Shown here: positions 21,999 through 31,060 of the stretch, in pieces
How positions within the stretch are numbered: the first letter of the stretch is position 1
Layout of the letters: the number at the start of each line of letters is the position of its first letter
From: a virus
Length of the DNA stretch: 52,603 bases
Reading direction: 5' to 3' (one strand)
Virus record (IMG/VR): IMGVR_UViG_3300045855_000012
Coordinates: 1 to 52,603 of that record
Made by a program: the position numbers and the translations under genes
The notes under the pieces: generated by a model
Told to the model about the DNA's origin: nothing
The model's database searches: none
The model's input: only the letters and a program-made list of their open reading frames with translations

Positions 21999-24135
21999 TC
22001 AACTGCCTAGTGCTCCTCAAGCTCTACCCAATCAAATGGGTACACAGCCTCTTCAACCTCCTGTCCAACAGGAACCTACTGACGCTCTCCGTGGTATCAT
22101 TGAATCTAAGAACATTGCTAAAGACTTGGATGATGATAAACTGCATACCATTGGCTCTAATGCTCTTGAGGGATACCAGCAGGACGTTGAATCTCGCAAG
22201 GCTTGGGAACAAGCTATGGAAGAGTGGACGAAGTTGGCTACCCAGCATCGTGAGGACAAGACATATCCGTGGCCTAAGGCTTCCAATGTCAAATACCCTC
22301 TACTCACTACTGCTGCCATGCAATTTGCTGCTAGGTCTTATCCTAGCCTTATCCCTAGCGATGGTAAACTTGTTAAGTCTACTGTAATTGGTAAAGACCC
22401 AGATGGTTTAAAATATGCTCAGGCTGATCGTGTCTCCATGTACATGTCTTACCAGATTATGCATGAGATGGTTGGTTGGGAAGAAGGAATGGACAAGCTT
22501 CTCATCATGCTTCCTGTCGTAGGAACTGTGTTCAAGAAGACCTACTGGGATTCGATTACAAAGAAGGTTAAGTCTGACGTTATCCTGCCAAAGAACTTGG
22601 TGGTTAACTACTGGGCTAAAAGCCTCAAAGAAGCTGAACGTATCTCTCAAGTGATTGAGATGAGTCCTCGGATTTTGAAAGAGCGTCAACTGGCTGGAGT
22701 ATTCCTAGACGTTGATTTGGGTACTGCTCCAACTCCTGAAAATAGACGAAGTGAGAACATCCCTCCAAATGATAAGACTACTCCTTACACTATCATTGAG
22801 CAGCATACTTATCTGGACTTGGATGATGACGAATATCCAGAACCTTACATTGTAACCTTTCACCTTGAAACTGGTAAGGTACTTCGCATCGCCGCAAGGT
22901 TTGATGAGAATACCATTACTCAGGATGATGAGGGAAAGAAGATCATTAAGATTGAACCAATTGAGTACTTCACCAAATTCGGATTCATTCCCAATCCCGA
23001 TGGTAGTTTCTATGATTTGGGATTCGGTGTTCTCCTCGGACCTATTAACGAGGCAGTTAACTCTCTTATCAACCAACTTATCGACAGCGGCACACTTAAC
23101 AACCTGCAGTCTGGATTCCTTGGAAAAGGTCTTAAAGTCCGACTTGGTGAAACTAAGTTCATGCCCGGAGAATGGAAAGCTGTAAACTCCACTGGCTCTG
23201 ATCTGAAGCAACAGATTGTTCCTTTGCCTAGCAAAGAGCCTTCTACTACTTTATTTCAATTGATGGGTTCAATGATTTCATCTGGTAAGGAATTGGCCTC
23301 CGTCGCAGAGATTTTCGTAGGTAAGATGCCCGGTCAGAATACTCCTGCTACCACGACAATGGCTACCATTGATCAAGGTATGAAGGTGTTTACGGCTGTG
23401 TACAAACGCATCTACCGATCCCTCGCCGAAGAATTCCAGAAGTTGTTTGAGTTGAATGCAGCTTACCTGAATCCAAACACATACCAAGATGTGATTAACA
23501 TCACTATTGGTCCTGCTGACTTCTCTCAGAAGCAGTATAAGATTTGTCCCGGTGCGGACCCTTCAGCAATCAGTCAAACTGAGAAGCTAATCAAAGCACA
23601 AGGGCTTCAGGAGATGCTCCCTATGGGAGTCCTAGACCCAGTCAAGGTAGCAATGCGTATGTTGGAAGCTCAAGAGCAACACAACATTCAAGACTTGCTA
23701 AACCCTCAAGTTGCCCAGACAGGTCAACTGCCACAACGTGCTGACCCTAAACTCTTAGAGAGTCAGGCTAAAGTACAAGCTATCCAGCAAGTGTCTCAGA
23801 TTAAACAGCAGGAAGCTGCTAGTAAATCGGAGATGAACCAACGGGATGCTCAGTTTAAACAAGCTATGGCAGCGCAACAAGCTGACCAAGACATGCGCCA
23901 CAAGGCGATGATGGCTAAGCTTGAGGAAGCAATTCAAATCCACTCTGCCAATATGAAGACCGCTACGGATCAACAGGCAGCTAACCAGACATTGATGCAG
24001 AATCATTCGGCACATCAGCAGGACATTGTACAGAAGCACGTAGGACATGTGCAGAAGGTACGACAAACCGAGCAGATGGGGCACGTCCAACGGCAACAGG
24101 CTGCCAAACAAAAGCCACCTTCCAAAGGGAAATAA
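21934..24135 (+). CDS. Portal protein, P22-like
   Basis: A 733-aa protein, the size of P22-type portals. A Gln/Pro-rich N-terminus precedes the core (WPKASNVKYPLL, GTVFKKTYWDS, DLGFGVLLGPINEAVNSLIN). A long Gln/Ala/His-rich coiled C-terminus (residues 600-733) matches the extended barrel region. The start ATG-ATG at 21934 has GGAAG upstream, inside the terminase gene. It forms the dodecameric DNA gate of the head. Confidence 0.88.
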   Translation: MMPNSGMASQQAPGSQQQQDTSQLPSAPQALPNQMGTQPLQPPVQQEPTDALRGIIESKNIAKDLDDDKLHTIGSNALEGYQQDVESRKAWEQAMEEWTKLATQHREDKTYPWPKASNVKYPLLTTAAMQFAARSYPSLIPSDGKLVKSTVIGKDPDGLKYAQADRVSMYMSYQIMHEMVGWEEGMDKLLIMLPVVGTVFKKTYWDSITKKVKSDVILPKNLVVNYWAKSLKEAERISQVIEMSPRILKERQLAGVFLDVDLGTAPTPENRRSENIPPNDKTTPYTIIEQHTYLDLDDDEYPEPYIVTFHLETGKVLRIAARFDENTITQDDEGKKIIKIEPIEYFTKFGFIPNPDGSFYDLGFGVLLGPINEAVNSLINQLIDSGTLNNLQSGFLGKGLKVRLGETKFMPGEWKAVNSTGSDLKQQIVPLPSKEPSTTLFQLMGSMISSGKELASVAEIFVGKMPGQNTPATTTMATIDQGMKVFTAVYKRIYRSLAEEFQKLFELNAAYLNPNTYQDVINITIGPADFSQKQYKICPGADPSAISQTEKLIKAQGLQEMLPMGVLDPVKVAMRMLEAQEQHNIQDLLNPQVAQTGQLPQRADPKLLESQAKVQAIQQVSQIKQQEAASKSEMNQRDAQFKQAMAAQQADQDMRHKAMMAKLEEAIQIHSANMKTATDQQAANQTLMQNHSAHQQDIVQKHVGHVQKVRQTEQMGHVQRQQAAKQKPPSKGK

Positions 24136-24141
24136 AGTAAA

Positions 24142-24348
24142 ATGAATCGTCAGGATTTTAAAGATTGGCAATCACAACCAATCACTAAAGCCTACTTTCT
24201 AGCCATTACCAATCGTATTGAGCTATTGAAAGAGGAGCTTGCACAGAGTGCTGCAGATGATCCCAAATGGGACGCTGTTAAACGCGGTGCTATAGCAGCT
24301 TTACGTGATATTACGGATGTTGATTGGTTTGAGGAAACACAAGTATGA
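24142..24348 (+). CDS. Hypothetical protein, 68 aa
   Basis: A small acidic helical protein (MNRQDFKDWQSQPITKAY...) between portal and GroES-like genes, overlapping the latter by 4 bases (ATGA). Similar short proteins follow the portal in several podoviruses. The function is unknown. Confidence 0.7.
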   Translation: MNRQDFKDWQSQPITKAYFLAITNRIELLKEELAQSAADDPKWDAVKRGAIAALRDITDVDWFEETQV

Positions 24349-24671
24349 TTGCACCACTCCTACATCGCATCATCGTCAAGCAACACAAGCTTGCCGAGGT
24401 AAATAAGGACTACAAACGTGCTGAAGCAATTGGCTTATACATCCCAGAACATGAGGATACTAAGCGCGCTCAAGCAGGTGTAGACAAAGGAATTGTTGTC
24501 TCTATTGGCCCTACGGCTTACCGAGATTTTAATGTGCCTTGCCCTATTAGCATTGGAGATACTGTAGCTTTCGCTAGGTTTAGCGGTAAGGTTATTGTTG
24601 ACCCCACAGATGAAGAAGAATACGTCGCTCTTAATGATGAAGACGTTGTTGCAATACTGACTAAGGAATAA
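24345..24671 (+). CDS. GroES-like co-chaperonin
   Basis: A 108-aa protein with the Cpn10 plan. An N-terminal strand HRIIVKQ precedes a mobile-loop-like region, then GIVVSIGPTAY (compare the VVAVGxG strand of GroES), GDTVAFARFSGKVI and the terminal EEEYVALNDEDVVAIL. It probably caps host GroEL to fold a capsid protein, as T4 gp31 does. Its place between portal and scaffold supports a head-assembly role. Confidence 0.75.
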   Translation: MIAPLLHRIIVKQHKLAEVNKDYKRAEAIGLYIPEHEDTKRAQAGVDKGIVVSIGPTAYRDFNVPCPISIGDTVAFARFSGKVIVDPTDEEEYVALNDEDVVAILTKE

Positions 24672-24672
24672 A

Positions 24673-25440
24673 ATGGCTGATGAACTAATCCCTGAAGGCG
24701 AAGCGCCTATTGTTGAACATTCCCCTACGGAACTTAAAGCCATTGAATCTGGCTGGGTTCCGAAGGAAGACTTTCAAGGTGACGAACACAAATGGGTTGA
24801 AGCAGGAGAATTCTTGCGCCGTGGTGAACTCTTCAAGAAGATTGAGGACCAAGGTAAACAACTCAAGGATGTACGCTCTGCCTTGAATGAGATGAAAAAA
24901 CTCAACGGACAAATCCAAGAAGTTGAGTATAAGCGCGCCCTAGACACTCTAAAAGCACAAAAGAAAGCTGCTCTTGAGGACGGCGACGCCGACGCAGTTA
25001 TTGCTGCAGATGATCGAATCGACATGGTTAAGGAACAGCAAAAGGAGATGCAACGACAAGCTCCTTCTGTCCAATCTGATGAAGGTTCTGAACATCCTGA
25101 ATTCGTTGCATGGACGGAACAGAATAACTGGTATAAATCCTCTACTCCCATGAAAGCATTCGCTGATGCTTTGGGACAAGAGTTAGCTAGGGCAGGGAAT
25201 AGCCCTTCAGAAGTGCTTAAGAAAGTAGCTGCTGAAGTACGCAAAGAGTTCCCTAATAAATTCCGCAATCCTAATCAGGATAAAGCAGGAGCCGTGGAAG
25301 GTGGTACTGGCCGTGGTGTTAACACTACTGGCAAGTTCTCTCTCTCAGATGAAGAACGCTCTGTTATGAATAAGTTTGTCCGCCAAGGCGTGATGACTGA
25401 AAAAGAATATGTAGAGCAACTTAAGAAAGTTCGAGGATAA
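24673..25440 (+). CDS. Scaffolding protein
   Basis: A 255-aa protein, very charged and helical, with an acidic N-terminus (LIPEGEAPIVEH), a central coiled coil (residues 60-140) and a basic C-terminal helix (EYVEQLKKVRG) as needed for coat binding. Position before the coat gene and composition both fit a scaffold; there is no sequence motif for this class. Confidence 0.75.
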   Translation: MADELIPEGEAPIVEHSPTELKAIESGWVPKEDFQGDEHKWVEAGEFLRRGELFKKIEDQGKQLKDVRSALNEMKKLNGQIQEVEYKRALDTLKAQKKAALEDGDADAVIAADDRIDMVKEQQKEMQRQAPSVQSDEGSEHPEFVAWTEQNNWYKSSTPMKAFADALGQELARAGNSPSEVLKKVAAEVRKEFPNKFRNPNQDKAGAVEGGTGRGVNTTGKFSLSDEERSVMNKFVRQGVMTEKEYVEQLKKVRG

Positions 25441-25444
25441 CATA

Positions 25445-25852
25445 ATGTCTGAAAAAGAAGCAATTTCTAAGGCTCCAGTGAGCCGCGTTACGCGAGTGCC
25501 CGTAAGCCAGCGTAACATTCTTACGGTAAAGGGTAAAGACCCAAACTATGAATACCGAGTCGTGAACGATACAGAAGATCGCATCGCGCAATTCCTTGAT
25601 GGCGGGTATGAACTCGTTGACAAGGCTTCTGTTGATGTGGGTGACAAGCGTGTATCTCAAGGTACAAGTGTTGGTTCCAAGAAAGTGTTTTCTGTAGGTC
25701 AAGGCATTAAAGGCCATCTCATGCGAATCCCTCGGGAATTGTATGAAGAAGATCAACGTAATAAACAAGCTTTTGTGAACCTTCAAGAAGCCTCCATCAA
25801 AGAAAAAGCTCTTGATGGTAATTATGGAACTCTCGATATTAAGCGAGACTGA
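25445..25852 (+). CDS. Head-associated protein, 135 aa
   Basis: A basic protein (MSEKEAISKAPVSRVTR...) with a central KKVFSVGQGIKGHLMRIPRE segment. It lies between scaffold and the decoration-like gene. Proteins of this kind are found next to scaffolds in podoviruses with P22-like portals, but their role is not known to me. Confidence 0.65.
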   Translation: MSEKEAISKAPVSRVTRVPVSQRNILTVKGKDPNYEYRVVNDTEDRIAQFLDGGYELVDKASVDVGDKRVSQGTSVGSKKVFSVGQGIKGHLMRIPRELYEEDQRNKQAFVNLQEASIKEKALDGNYGTLDIKRD

Positions 25853-25906
25853 TCTATTCTATTGCCATTAGGAATCCCACAAATTTGACTATTTGGAGTA
25901 TTACTA

Positions 25907-26530
25907 ATGTCAAGTGTTTCTCGTCTTAACGGGTTTCGTCCCGTTAAAACTATCACTGGTGCCCCCTATAACGGCCAAGGTGAAGTTGCGTTTCTTCCCG
26001 CCTCCGACTCCACAGTTGTGATGGTTGGTGATGCTGTGAAGCTGCTGGGCGATGCCCGTAGCCCCACTGGCGCCCCTACTGTTACTCGTGTATCTGCTGG
26101 TACAGATATCCCGTTTGGTATTGTTGTTGGTATTCTTTTCACTGGTGTAGGCGACATTCAAAACGTTCCTCCTGTCACCGATCTGAATACCCCTATGTAT
26201 CGTCGTGCATCTACTGACCGTTATGTGTTGGTGTGTACTGATCCTAGCGTTGTGTATGAAGCTCAGTATCTGACAACCTCAGTTGCTGGTGCTACCATTA
26301 CAGCTAACGTCGGTTTGAACGGTAGCTTCGATGTGACCGCTGGTTCCACCACTTCTGGTAGTTCTGGTATGTCTATTGCTGCTCTGTCTGCTACTACGGC
26401 TACATTGCCCCTTAAAGTGGTTGGCTTCCCCAATCGTCCTGATAACGTTCCCGGCGACACCTATTTCAGTTACTATGTTAAGCTCAACAGCTCGACCAAT
26501 AGTACTGGCACTGGTCAGACTGGCGTTTAA
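25907..26530 (+). CDS. Putative capsid decoration protein
   Basis: A 207-aa protein, beta-rich, low in charge and rich in Gly, Thr, Ser and Val (NGFRPVKTITGAPYNGQGEV...). It stands directly before the coat gene with a good GGAG. The composition suits a head decoration or stabilisation protein. The exact fold is not recognised. Confidence 0.6.
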   Translation: MSSVSRLNGFRPVKTITGAPYNGQGEVAFLPASDSTVVMVGDAVKLLGDARSPTGAPTVTRVSAGTDIPFGIVVGILFTGVGDIQNVPPVTDLNTPMYRRASTDRYVLVCTDPSVVYEAQYLTTSVAGATITANVGLNGSFDVTAGSTTSGSSGMSIAALSATTATLPLKVVGFPNRPDNVPGDTYFSYYVKLNSSTNSTGTGQTGV

Positions 26531-26548
26531 TCAATAAAGGAGCAATAA

Positions 26549-27457
26549 ATGTCCGTAATCAATAGTGGCTCATTTGCCAAGGCCCTCTGGCCCGGTGTCA
26601 ACGCATGGTATGGCCGTGCCTATGACTCATATCCTGAAGAGTACACAAAACTCTTCGACAAGCAAACTTCTACCAAAGCGTTTGAAGAAGACGTCGGTGT
26701 AAGCTCGTTTGGTCTTGCAGTGCAGAAATCTGAAGGCGCACCTATCAGTTATGATAGCGAACGTCAAGGTTTCATCACTCGTTACCAACACGCAGTGTAT
26801 GCCCTCGGTTTCATCATCACTCGTGAAATGATGGAAGATGATCAGTATGATATCATTGGTAAGCGTAAAGCTGAAGGTCTTGCCTTCTCTATGCGTCAAA
26901 CCAAGGAAGTTATCGCTGCTAACGTGTATAACCGTGCTTTCAACAGCGCTTACACTGGTGGTGATGGTGTTGCTTTGATTAGTGCTTCCCACCCCAATAT
27001 TAAGGGTGGTACTTGGTCTAATCAGATTGCTACTCTGGCTGACTTGTCCGAAGCTTCTCTTGAGCAAGCATGTATCGACATTGCTGGTTTCACCAATGAT
27101 GCTGGTCTGCTCATCGCTGTGCGTCCTGAAACTCTGGTGATTCCTCGCCAGTTGATTTTTGAAGCAAAGCGTATTTTGGGTACTGAAGGTCGCGTTGGTA
27201 CTGATAACAACGATCTGAATGCAATCCGTACTCTGGGTTCTATTCCTACCGTGGTTACTAACCACTTCCTGACCGACACTGATGCATGGTTTATCAAGAC
27301 CAATGTTCAGAATGGTATGAAGTATATGGAACGTCGTGGTGATTCTTTCGACATGGATAACGATTGGGATACTGAGAACGCTAAGTTCAAGGCTACCGCC
27401 CGTTACTCGTTCGGCTGGACTGATCCTCGTGCCCTGTACGGCTCTGCTGGCGCTTAA
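26549..27457 (+). CDS. Major capsid protein (Mu gpT-like, HK97 fold)
   Basis: A 302-aa protein with the pattern of Mu gpT-type coats: TKAFEEDVGVSSFGLAVQK, then YALGFIITREMMEDDQYDII, NRAFNSAYTGGDGVALIS followed by ASHPN, and LLIAVRPETLVIPRQLIFEA. GGAG precedes the ATG. It is followed by a hairpin and, one gene later, a strong terminator, consistent with high expression of a short transcript. Confidence 0.85.
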   Translation: MSVINSGSFAKALWPGVNAWYGRAYDSYPEEYTKLFDKQTSTKAFEEDVGVSSFGLAVQKSEGAPISYDSERQGFITRYQHAVYALGFIITREMMEDDQYDIIGKRKAEGLAFSMRQTKEVIAANVYNRAFNSAYTGGDGVALISASHPNIKGGTWSNQIATLADLSEASLEQACIDIAGFTNDAGLLIAVRPETLVIPRQLIFEAKRILGTEGRVGTDNNDLNAIRTLGSIPTVVTNHFLTDTDAWFIKTNVQNGMKYMERRGDSFDMDNDWDTENAKFKATARYSFGWTDPRALYGSAGA

Positions 27458-27467
27458 TTGACCATCA

Positions 27468-27493
27468 CAATCCCCTCGTAAAACAGGGGGTTG
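27468..27493 (+). promoter_or_regulatory. Hairpin after capsid gene
   Basis: CAATCCCC (27468-27475) pairs with GGGGGTTG (27486-27493) over a 10-base loop. No T-run follows, so it is more likely an mRNA-stabilising or attenuating hairpin than a terminator. Confidence 0.6.
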
Positions 27494-27509
27494 TCTCTAA
27501 AGGAATAAA

Positions 27510-27971
27510 ATGGCAATTCTTGTCACTCCCGGTCAGGTCGCTGTATCTGATCCCGCTGCTGGCACAGGTCCAAGTACAACCAGTAACATTAAAGACATTG
27601 TAGTTAAGGCGGTTAAACTTACGTCTGCTAACTTCTCTACAACGGCTATTAATACAATGGTTGCACGGCTTCCTGCCGACGCAACGATCTTGTGTCTGAA
27701 ACTCTGGGTTAAAACTCAGTTGGCTGGTGGTGGTATTACTGCTGCCACGTTGAGCATTGGTTCTGCTTCTGCTGGTACACAGTTTGTTAGTGCTTCTGCA
27801 CTGGCTTTCGGTACTGCTGGTACGTACACTACAATGCCTGCTGTAACTAACATCTTCCAAAACTATAACATTCCTTATGGGTCTGATATTGATATTTGGG
27901 TGTCTGGTTTGGCAACCACAGGTATCCCCACTTCTGGTGAGTTGTATCTGGCAATCGAATACGTTCGATAA
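27510..27971 (+). CDS. Structural protein, 153 aa
   Basis: A Thr/Ala/Gly-rich, beta-type protein (MAILVTPGQVAVSDPAAGTG...) directly after the coat gene and before the terminator, so it shares the abundant coat transcript. It is likely a minor or decoration component of the virion. No known family is recognised. Confidence 0.6.
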   Translation: MAILVTPGQVAVSDPAAGTGPSTTSNIKDIVVKAVKLTSANFSTTAINTMVARLPADATILCLKLWVKTQLAGGGITAATLSIGSASAGTQFVSASALAFGTAGTYTTMPAVTNIFQNYNIPYGSDIDIWVSGLATTGIPTSGELYLAIEYVR

Positions 27972-27988
27972 CTTACCCGATTGGGTAG

Positions 27989-28025
27989 AAAAGGGGATTA
28001 TCTTAATAGATGTCCCCTTTTTTTT
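27989..28025 (+). terminator. Strong rho-independent terminator after capsid cassette
   Basis: AAAAGGGGA (27989-27997) pairs with TCCCCTTTT (28013-28021), with a further ATCT/AGAT inner pairing and a run of eight T (28018-28025). Genes beyond it need readthrough or another promoter. A small TACCC-GATT-GGGTA hairpin lies just before. Confidence 0.9.
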
Positions 28026-28039
28026 CTAAGGAATTTCTA

Positions 28040-28354
28040 ATGCGCGCAAAGAAAATTACAGTCACTGGAACAGGCACCTCTGCGTGGATTCCTATGGACA
28101 ACAAGCAAGCCCCGTTCAATGTTGGTATCGGTTGTGTTATTGTCTCGGGTACAGCTACTTACTCAGTAGAACATACCTTTGATGACATTTTTGACTCGAC
28201 GGTAACCCCAGTGGCTTTCGCTAACGCAACAATTGCTGCAGTTACAACAAACAAAGACGGCAACTACGCTGCTCCCATTAAAGCTCTACGTCTTAACGTA
28301 ACGGCTGGTGTAGCTCCTGTTGTTGCTATGACTATTATTCAAGGACTACGTTAA
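28040..28354 (+). CDS. Structural protein, 104 aa
   Basis: A small beta-type protein (MRAKKITVTGTGTSAWIPMD...). AAGGAA precedes the ATG at 28040; an earlier start would lie inside the terminator. It is probably a virion or head-completion component by position. The family is unknown. Confidence 0.6.
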   Translation: MRAKKITVTGTGTSAWIPMDNKQAPFNVGIGCVIVSGTATYSVEHTFDDIFDSTVTPVAFANATIAAVTTNKDGNYAAPIKALRLNVTAGVAPVVAMTIIQGLR

Positions 28355-28827
28355 TGCAATTCGATGACTTCCTGAAGGTAGTTGACCTTCTCAAAGACCC
28401 CGCCCAGTATGAGGCTAAGGTTGCTGAATTGCAAGCTCGTGAAGATGCAATTAACGCAGCTATCAAACAAATGGGTTTGGGTGATGATGTATTTAAAGCT
28501 AAAGCTAAAGCAGATGCTCTTGTAGCTAAAGCTGAACAAGCTGTTAGTAATGCTACTGCCCAAGCCCAAACAATCATCATAGGCGCTCAAGCAGCTTTTG
28601 ATAAACGACACACTGAGCTTCAAGCTCGTGAAGTTGTAGCCGATCAAGCTCTTGCTGACTACAACACCATTAAGAATCAACTTGTTTTTCGTTCTAATGA
28701 ATTGAGTCAAGGTGAGAAAACTCTTAATGCGGCCCGAGTGCAACTCCAAGCTGATCTTGCTGATCTAGCTAGTAAACAACAAGAAGTTGATGCTCGTCTT
28801 GCTAAACTCCGTGAGGCAATGGGTTAA
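28354..28827 (+). CDS. Coiled-coil protein, 157 aa
   Basis: Almost entirely heptad-like helix rich in Ala, Leu, Gln, Asp and Lys (FKAKAKADALVAKAEQAV and similar). Its ATG overlaps the stop of the previous gene. It is a long rod-like protein, possibly a virion chaperone or fibre component. The function is not known. Confidence 0.65.
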   Translation: MQFDDFLKVVDLLKDPAQYEAKVAELQAREDAINAAIKQMGLGDDVFKAKAKADALVAKAEQAVSNATAQAQTIIIGAQAAFDKRHTELQAREVVADQALADYNTIKNQLVFRSNELSQGEKTLNAARVQLQADLADLASKQQEVDARLAKLREAMG

Positions 28828-28829
28828 CC

Positions 28830-29072
28830 ATGAGTATCTCCAATGTTTCGTATCTAGCCAATGGCTATGCACAACCTTCTGCACAAAGGATTGATAATCT
28901 TACAACTACTGTGTACGTGGCAACTGCTCCCTTTGGAACATTGGACTCTGATCCCACATGGAGTATTAAACGTCTCACATTCTCTGGAACGTTGGTGATA
29001 ACTGAGTGGGCAAATGGAAATGATTCCAATGCTAACATCTGGACCAATCGTGCTTCTCTCAGTTACTCTTAA
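28830..29072 (+). CDS. Small structural protein, 80 aa
   Basis: A beta-type protein (MSISNVSYLANGYAQPSAQR...) in the run of minor structural genes. There is no recognised family and support is from tight packing with its neighbours. Confidence 0.6.
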   Translation: MSISNVSYLANGYAQPSAQRIDNLTTTVYVATAPFGTLDSDPTWSIKRLTFSGTLVITEWANGNDSNANIWTNRASLSYS

Positions 29073-29081
29073 GGAATACAA

Positions 29082-29477
29082 ATGGCATTAGGTTATGTAA
29101 CAACCCTACGCAATGCTCAACTGGATGCCATCACAACGGCAGTAGGTTCAGCAGGAAAACTTCAAATCTATGACGGTACGCGGCCTGCTACTGGCGGTAC
29201 GGCAACTAATAAGCTTGCGGAATTTACTCTGGGTAGTCCTTTTGCTGCCGCTGCTAGTGCTGGAAGCCTTTCTCCGACTCTTCCTTCTAATGTCACTGCT
29301 CTCCTTAGTGGCACTGCTACTTGGTATCGCATTACTACGAGCGCGGCTGCATTTGTAATGGATGGTTCAGCTAGTGCTACAGGTGGTGGTGGTGATTTAC
29401 AACTCAATAGTGCTGTCATCTCTAGTGGTGCAACAGTGTCTATTACAGCACACACAATTTCAGCAGGTAATGCATAA
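29082..29477 (+). CDS. Structural protein, 131 aa
   Basis: An Ala/Thr/Gly-rich beta protein (VGSAGKLQIYDGTRPATGG...). The motif KLQIYDGTRPATGG resembles a domain found in several phage tail or head fibre proteins. AGGAATAC precedes the ATG, and its stop overlaps the next start. A virion surface role is likely. Confidence 0.6.
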   Translation: MALGYVTTLRNAQLDAITTAVGSAGKLQIYDGTRPATGGTATNKLAEFTLGSPFAAAASAGSLSPTLPSNVTALLSGTATWYRITTSAAAFVMDGSASATGGGGDLQLNSAVISSGATVSITAHTISAGNA

Positions 29478-30148
29478 TGGCAGCTAAAACCGACCAAGTT
29501 ATTATCCTACCTACCGACTCAGGTAATACGGGTAAAAAGATTCGTACTAAAGAATCTGTAATAGGTGCTAATACAGTGGAGGAGTATTTTTTCATTCCTT
29601 CGTCTGAACGAAATACCACTGGGCAGTATAAGTTCGTCATTCCTGCTCAAGCAGTACCAACGGCTGTGCATACTGGAACTACAACAGGTTTCTTGTTTCT
29701 TATCAACCCACTCTCCAGCACAGTGAACATTGCAGTAGACCGTATGTCATTTCGGCAAAACTTTTCTACGACACTTGCTGTGGATTTGATTGCCCCACTG
29801 ATTCACACTTCACGCATCACGTTCACAGGCACGTTGTCAGCGGCAACTACTACACCTGCCAAACGCAAGACAGCAGATGCAGCCGCACAAGGACTTATTG
29901 CAATTGCTTCTACTGGCTTGACCGTCACCAAGTTGGGTGATGTTTACGGCTTCGTTGGACAGACAATGGACTTAGTTACCGGTGGCGCAGGCCACTGGAA
30001 TGCGATGGTCGATGAATGGAATCCGCAAGACGAAGATGACGAGTTGATCTTAGTCCCCGGTGAAGGTATTGTTGTCTGGTCTACTTTCGCTGTGACCACG
30101 GCCAACCGAAAACTACTTATTACTGGAGCTTGGTTCGAGTTCAACTAA
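29477..30148 (+). CDS. Structural protein, 223 aa
   Basis: A beta-rich protein with a long N-terminal domain and a C-terminal segment of alternating acidic residues and strands (NPQDEDDELILVPGEGIVVW). It is coupled to the gene before it. No family is recognised, but a fibre or head-surface protein fits the position and composition. Confidence 0.55.
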   Translation: MAAKTDQVIILPTDSGNTGKKIRTKESVIGANTVEEYFFIPSSERNTTGQYKFVIPAQAVPTAVHTGTTTGFLFLINPLSSTVNIAVDRMSFRQNFSTTLAVDLIAPLIHTSRITFTGTLSAATTTPAKRKTADAAAQGLIAIASTGLTVTKLGDVYGFVGQTMDLVTGGAGHWNAMVDEWNPQDEDDELILVPGEGIVVWSTFAVTTANRKLLITGAWFEFN

Positions 30149-30157
30149 AGGGATAAC

Positions 30158-31060
30158 ATGGCATTTATACTCATTGACGGTGTTATCGCCAATGACACCT
30201 TTGCCACTCCAGCTAGTGCTAGAACCTTTGTTTTACTAGATGGTTTAACCCATTCTCAGTTTAGTTCTGCAGCTTCTGCTACAGCACAGCCAGTAGACGC
30301 TATACTAGGTTTAACTACTTGGGCAGTTACTGGTGGTACTATATCTGGCACTATTTCCGCTACCCAAGCAGGAAATACTGCAGTAGTCACCGGTACAGTT
30401 ACAGCATTAGCTATTACTGGAACCATTGCAGCAACGCAAGGAAACAACACAGCAGTAGTTACTGGAGTGTTGTCCTTTGCTGGTTCTGTTACAGCCACTC
30501 AAGCAGCTAATACAAGTTCCTTGACAGGGGCTTTACTATTCAGCGGAACCATTAGTGCTACGCAGAATAGTAACACAGCAGTACTTACAGGTACAGTTTC
30601 GGGTGCGGGTACTACAGGAACCATCTCTGCTACGCAGGATGCTAATACCAGTGCATTAACTGGAGTAGAAACCTTTGTTGGTACGTTGTCTGTAACCCAA
30701 GCTGGTAATATAGCTAGTGTAACTGGTACAGAGACGTACTCCATTGTTATTGTAGCTACACAAGCAGATAACCAAGCTTCTATAACGGCTTCAGAGACGT
30801 TTAATGGCTTCATAGGGGCTACCCAAGCAGCTAACACTGTAAGCGTCTCTGGGACCGTTTTAAACAGTGTTACGGGGATTATCAATGCTACTCAGGCTGG
30901 TAACACTGCTCACTTAACTGGAACCAATGGAACTGTAACTGATTTAACATGGGGTCCAACAGGAATAGAATACTACTTCCTACAACCTCCCTATAGCTTA
31001 GAACTAGCTACAGGTTCTCTCGTCCTTCCTTTAGGACTCAATCTTGTCATGGTGCTATAA
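30158..31060 (+). CDS. Repeat-containing putative fibre protein, 300 aa
   Basis: From about residue 64 to 280 the protein consists of nine or ten imperfect repeats of about 20 aa of the form G-T-I-x-A-T-Q-x-x-N-T-x-x-(V/L)-T-G. Such Gly/Thr/Gln/Asn ladders usually form beta-helix or bead-like surface structures. The repeats differ at DNA level, so they are old. It is a likely virion surface or fibre protein; the repeat number may vary between strains. Confidence 0.6.
   Translation: MAFILIDGVIANDTFATPASARTFVLLDGLTHSQFSSAASATAQPVDAILGLTTWAVTGGTISGTISATQAGNTAVVTGTVTALAITGTIAATQGNNTAVVTGVLSFAGSVTATQAANTSSLTGALLFSGTISATQNSNTAVLTGTVSGAGTTGTISATQDANTSALTGVETFVGTLSVTQAGNIASVTGTETYSIVIVATQADNQASITASETFNGFIGATQAANTVSVSGTVLNSVTGIINATQAGNTAHLTGTNGTVTDLTWGPTGIEYYFLQPPYSLELATGSLVLPLGLNLVMVL

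Noticed and set aside
30319-30510. A Tyr/Ser-rich frame inside the repeat protein
   Set aside because: It mirrors the repeat structure of the overlapping gene and has no independent support.
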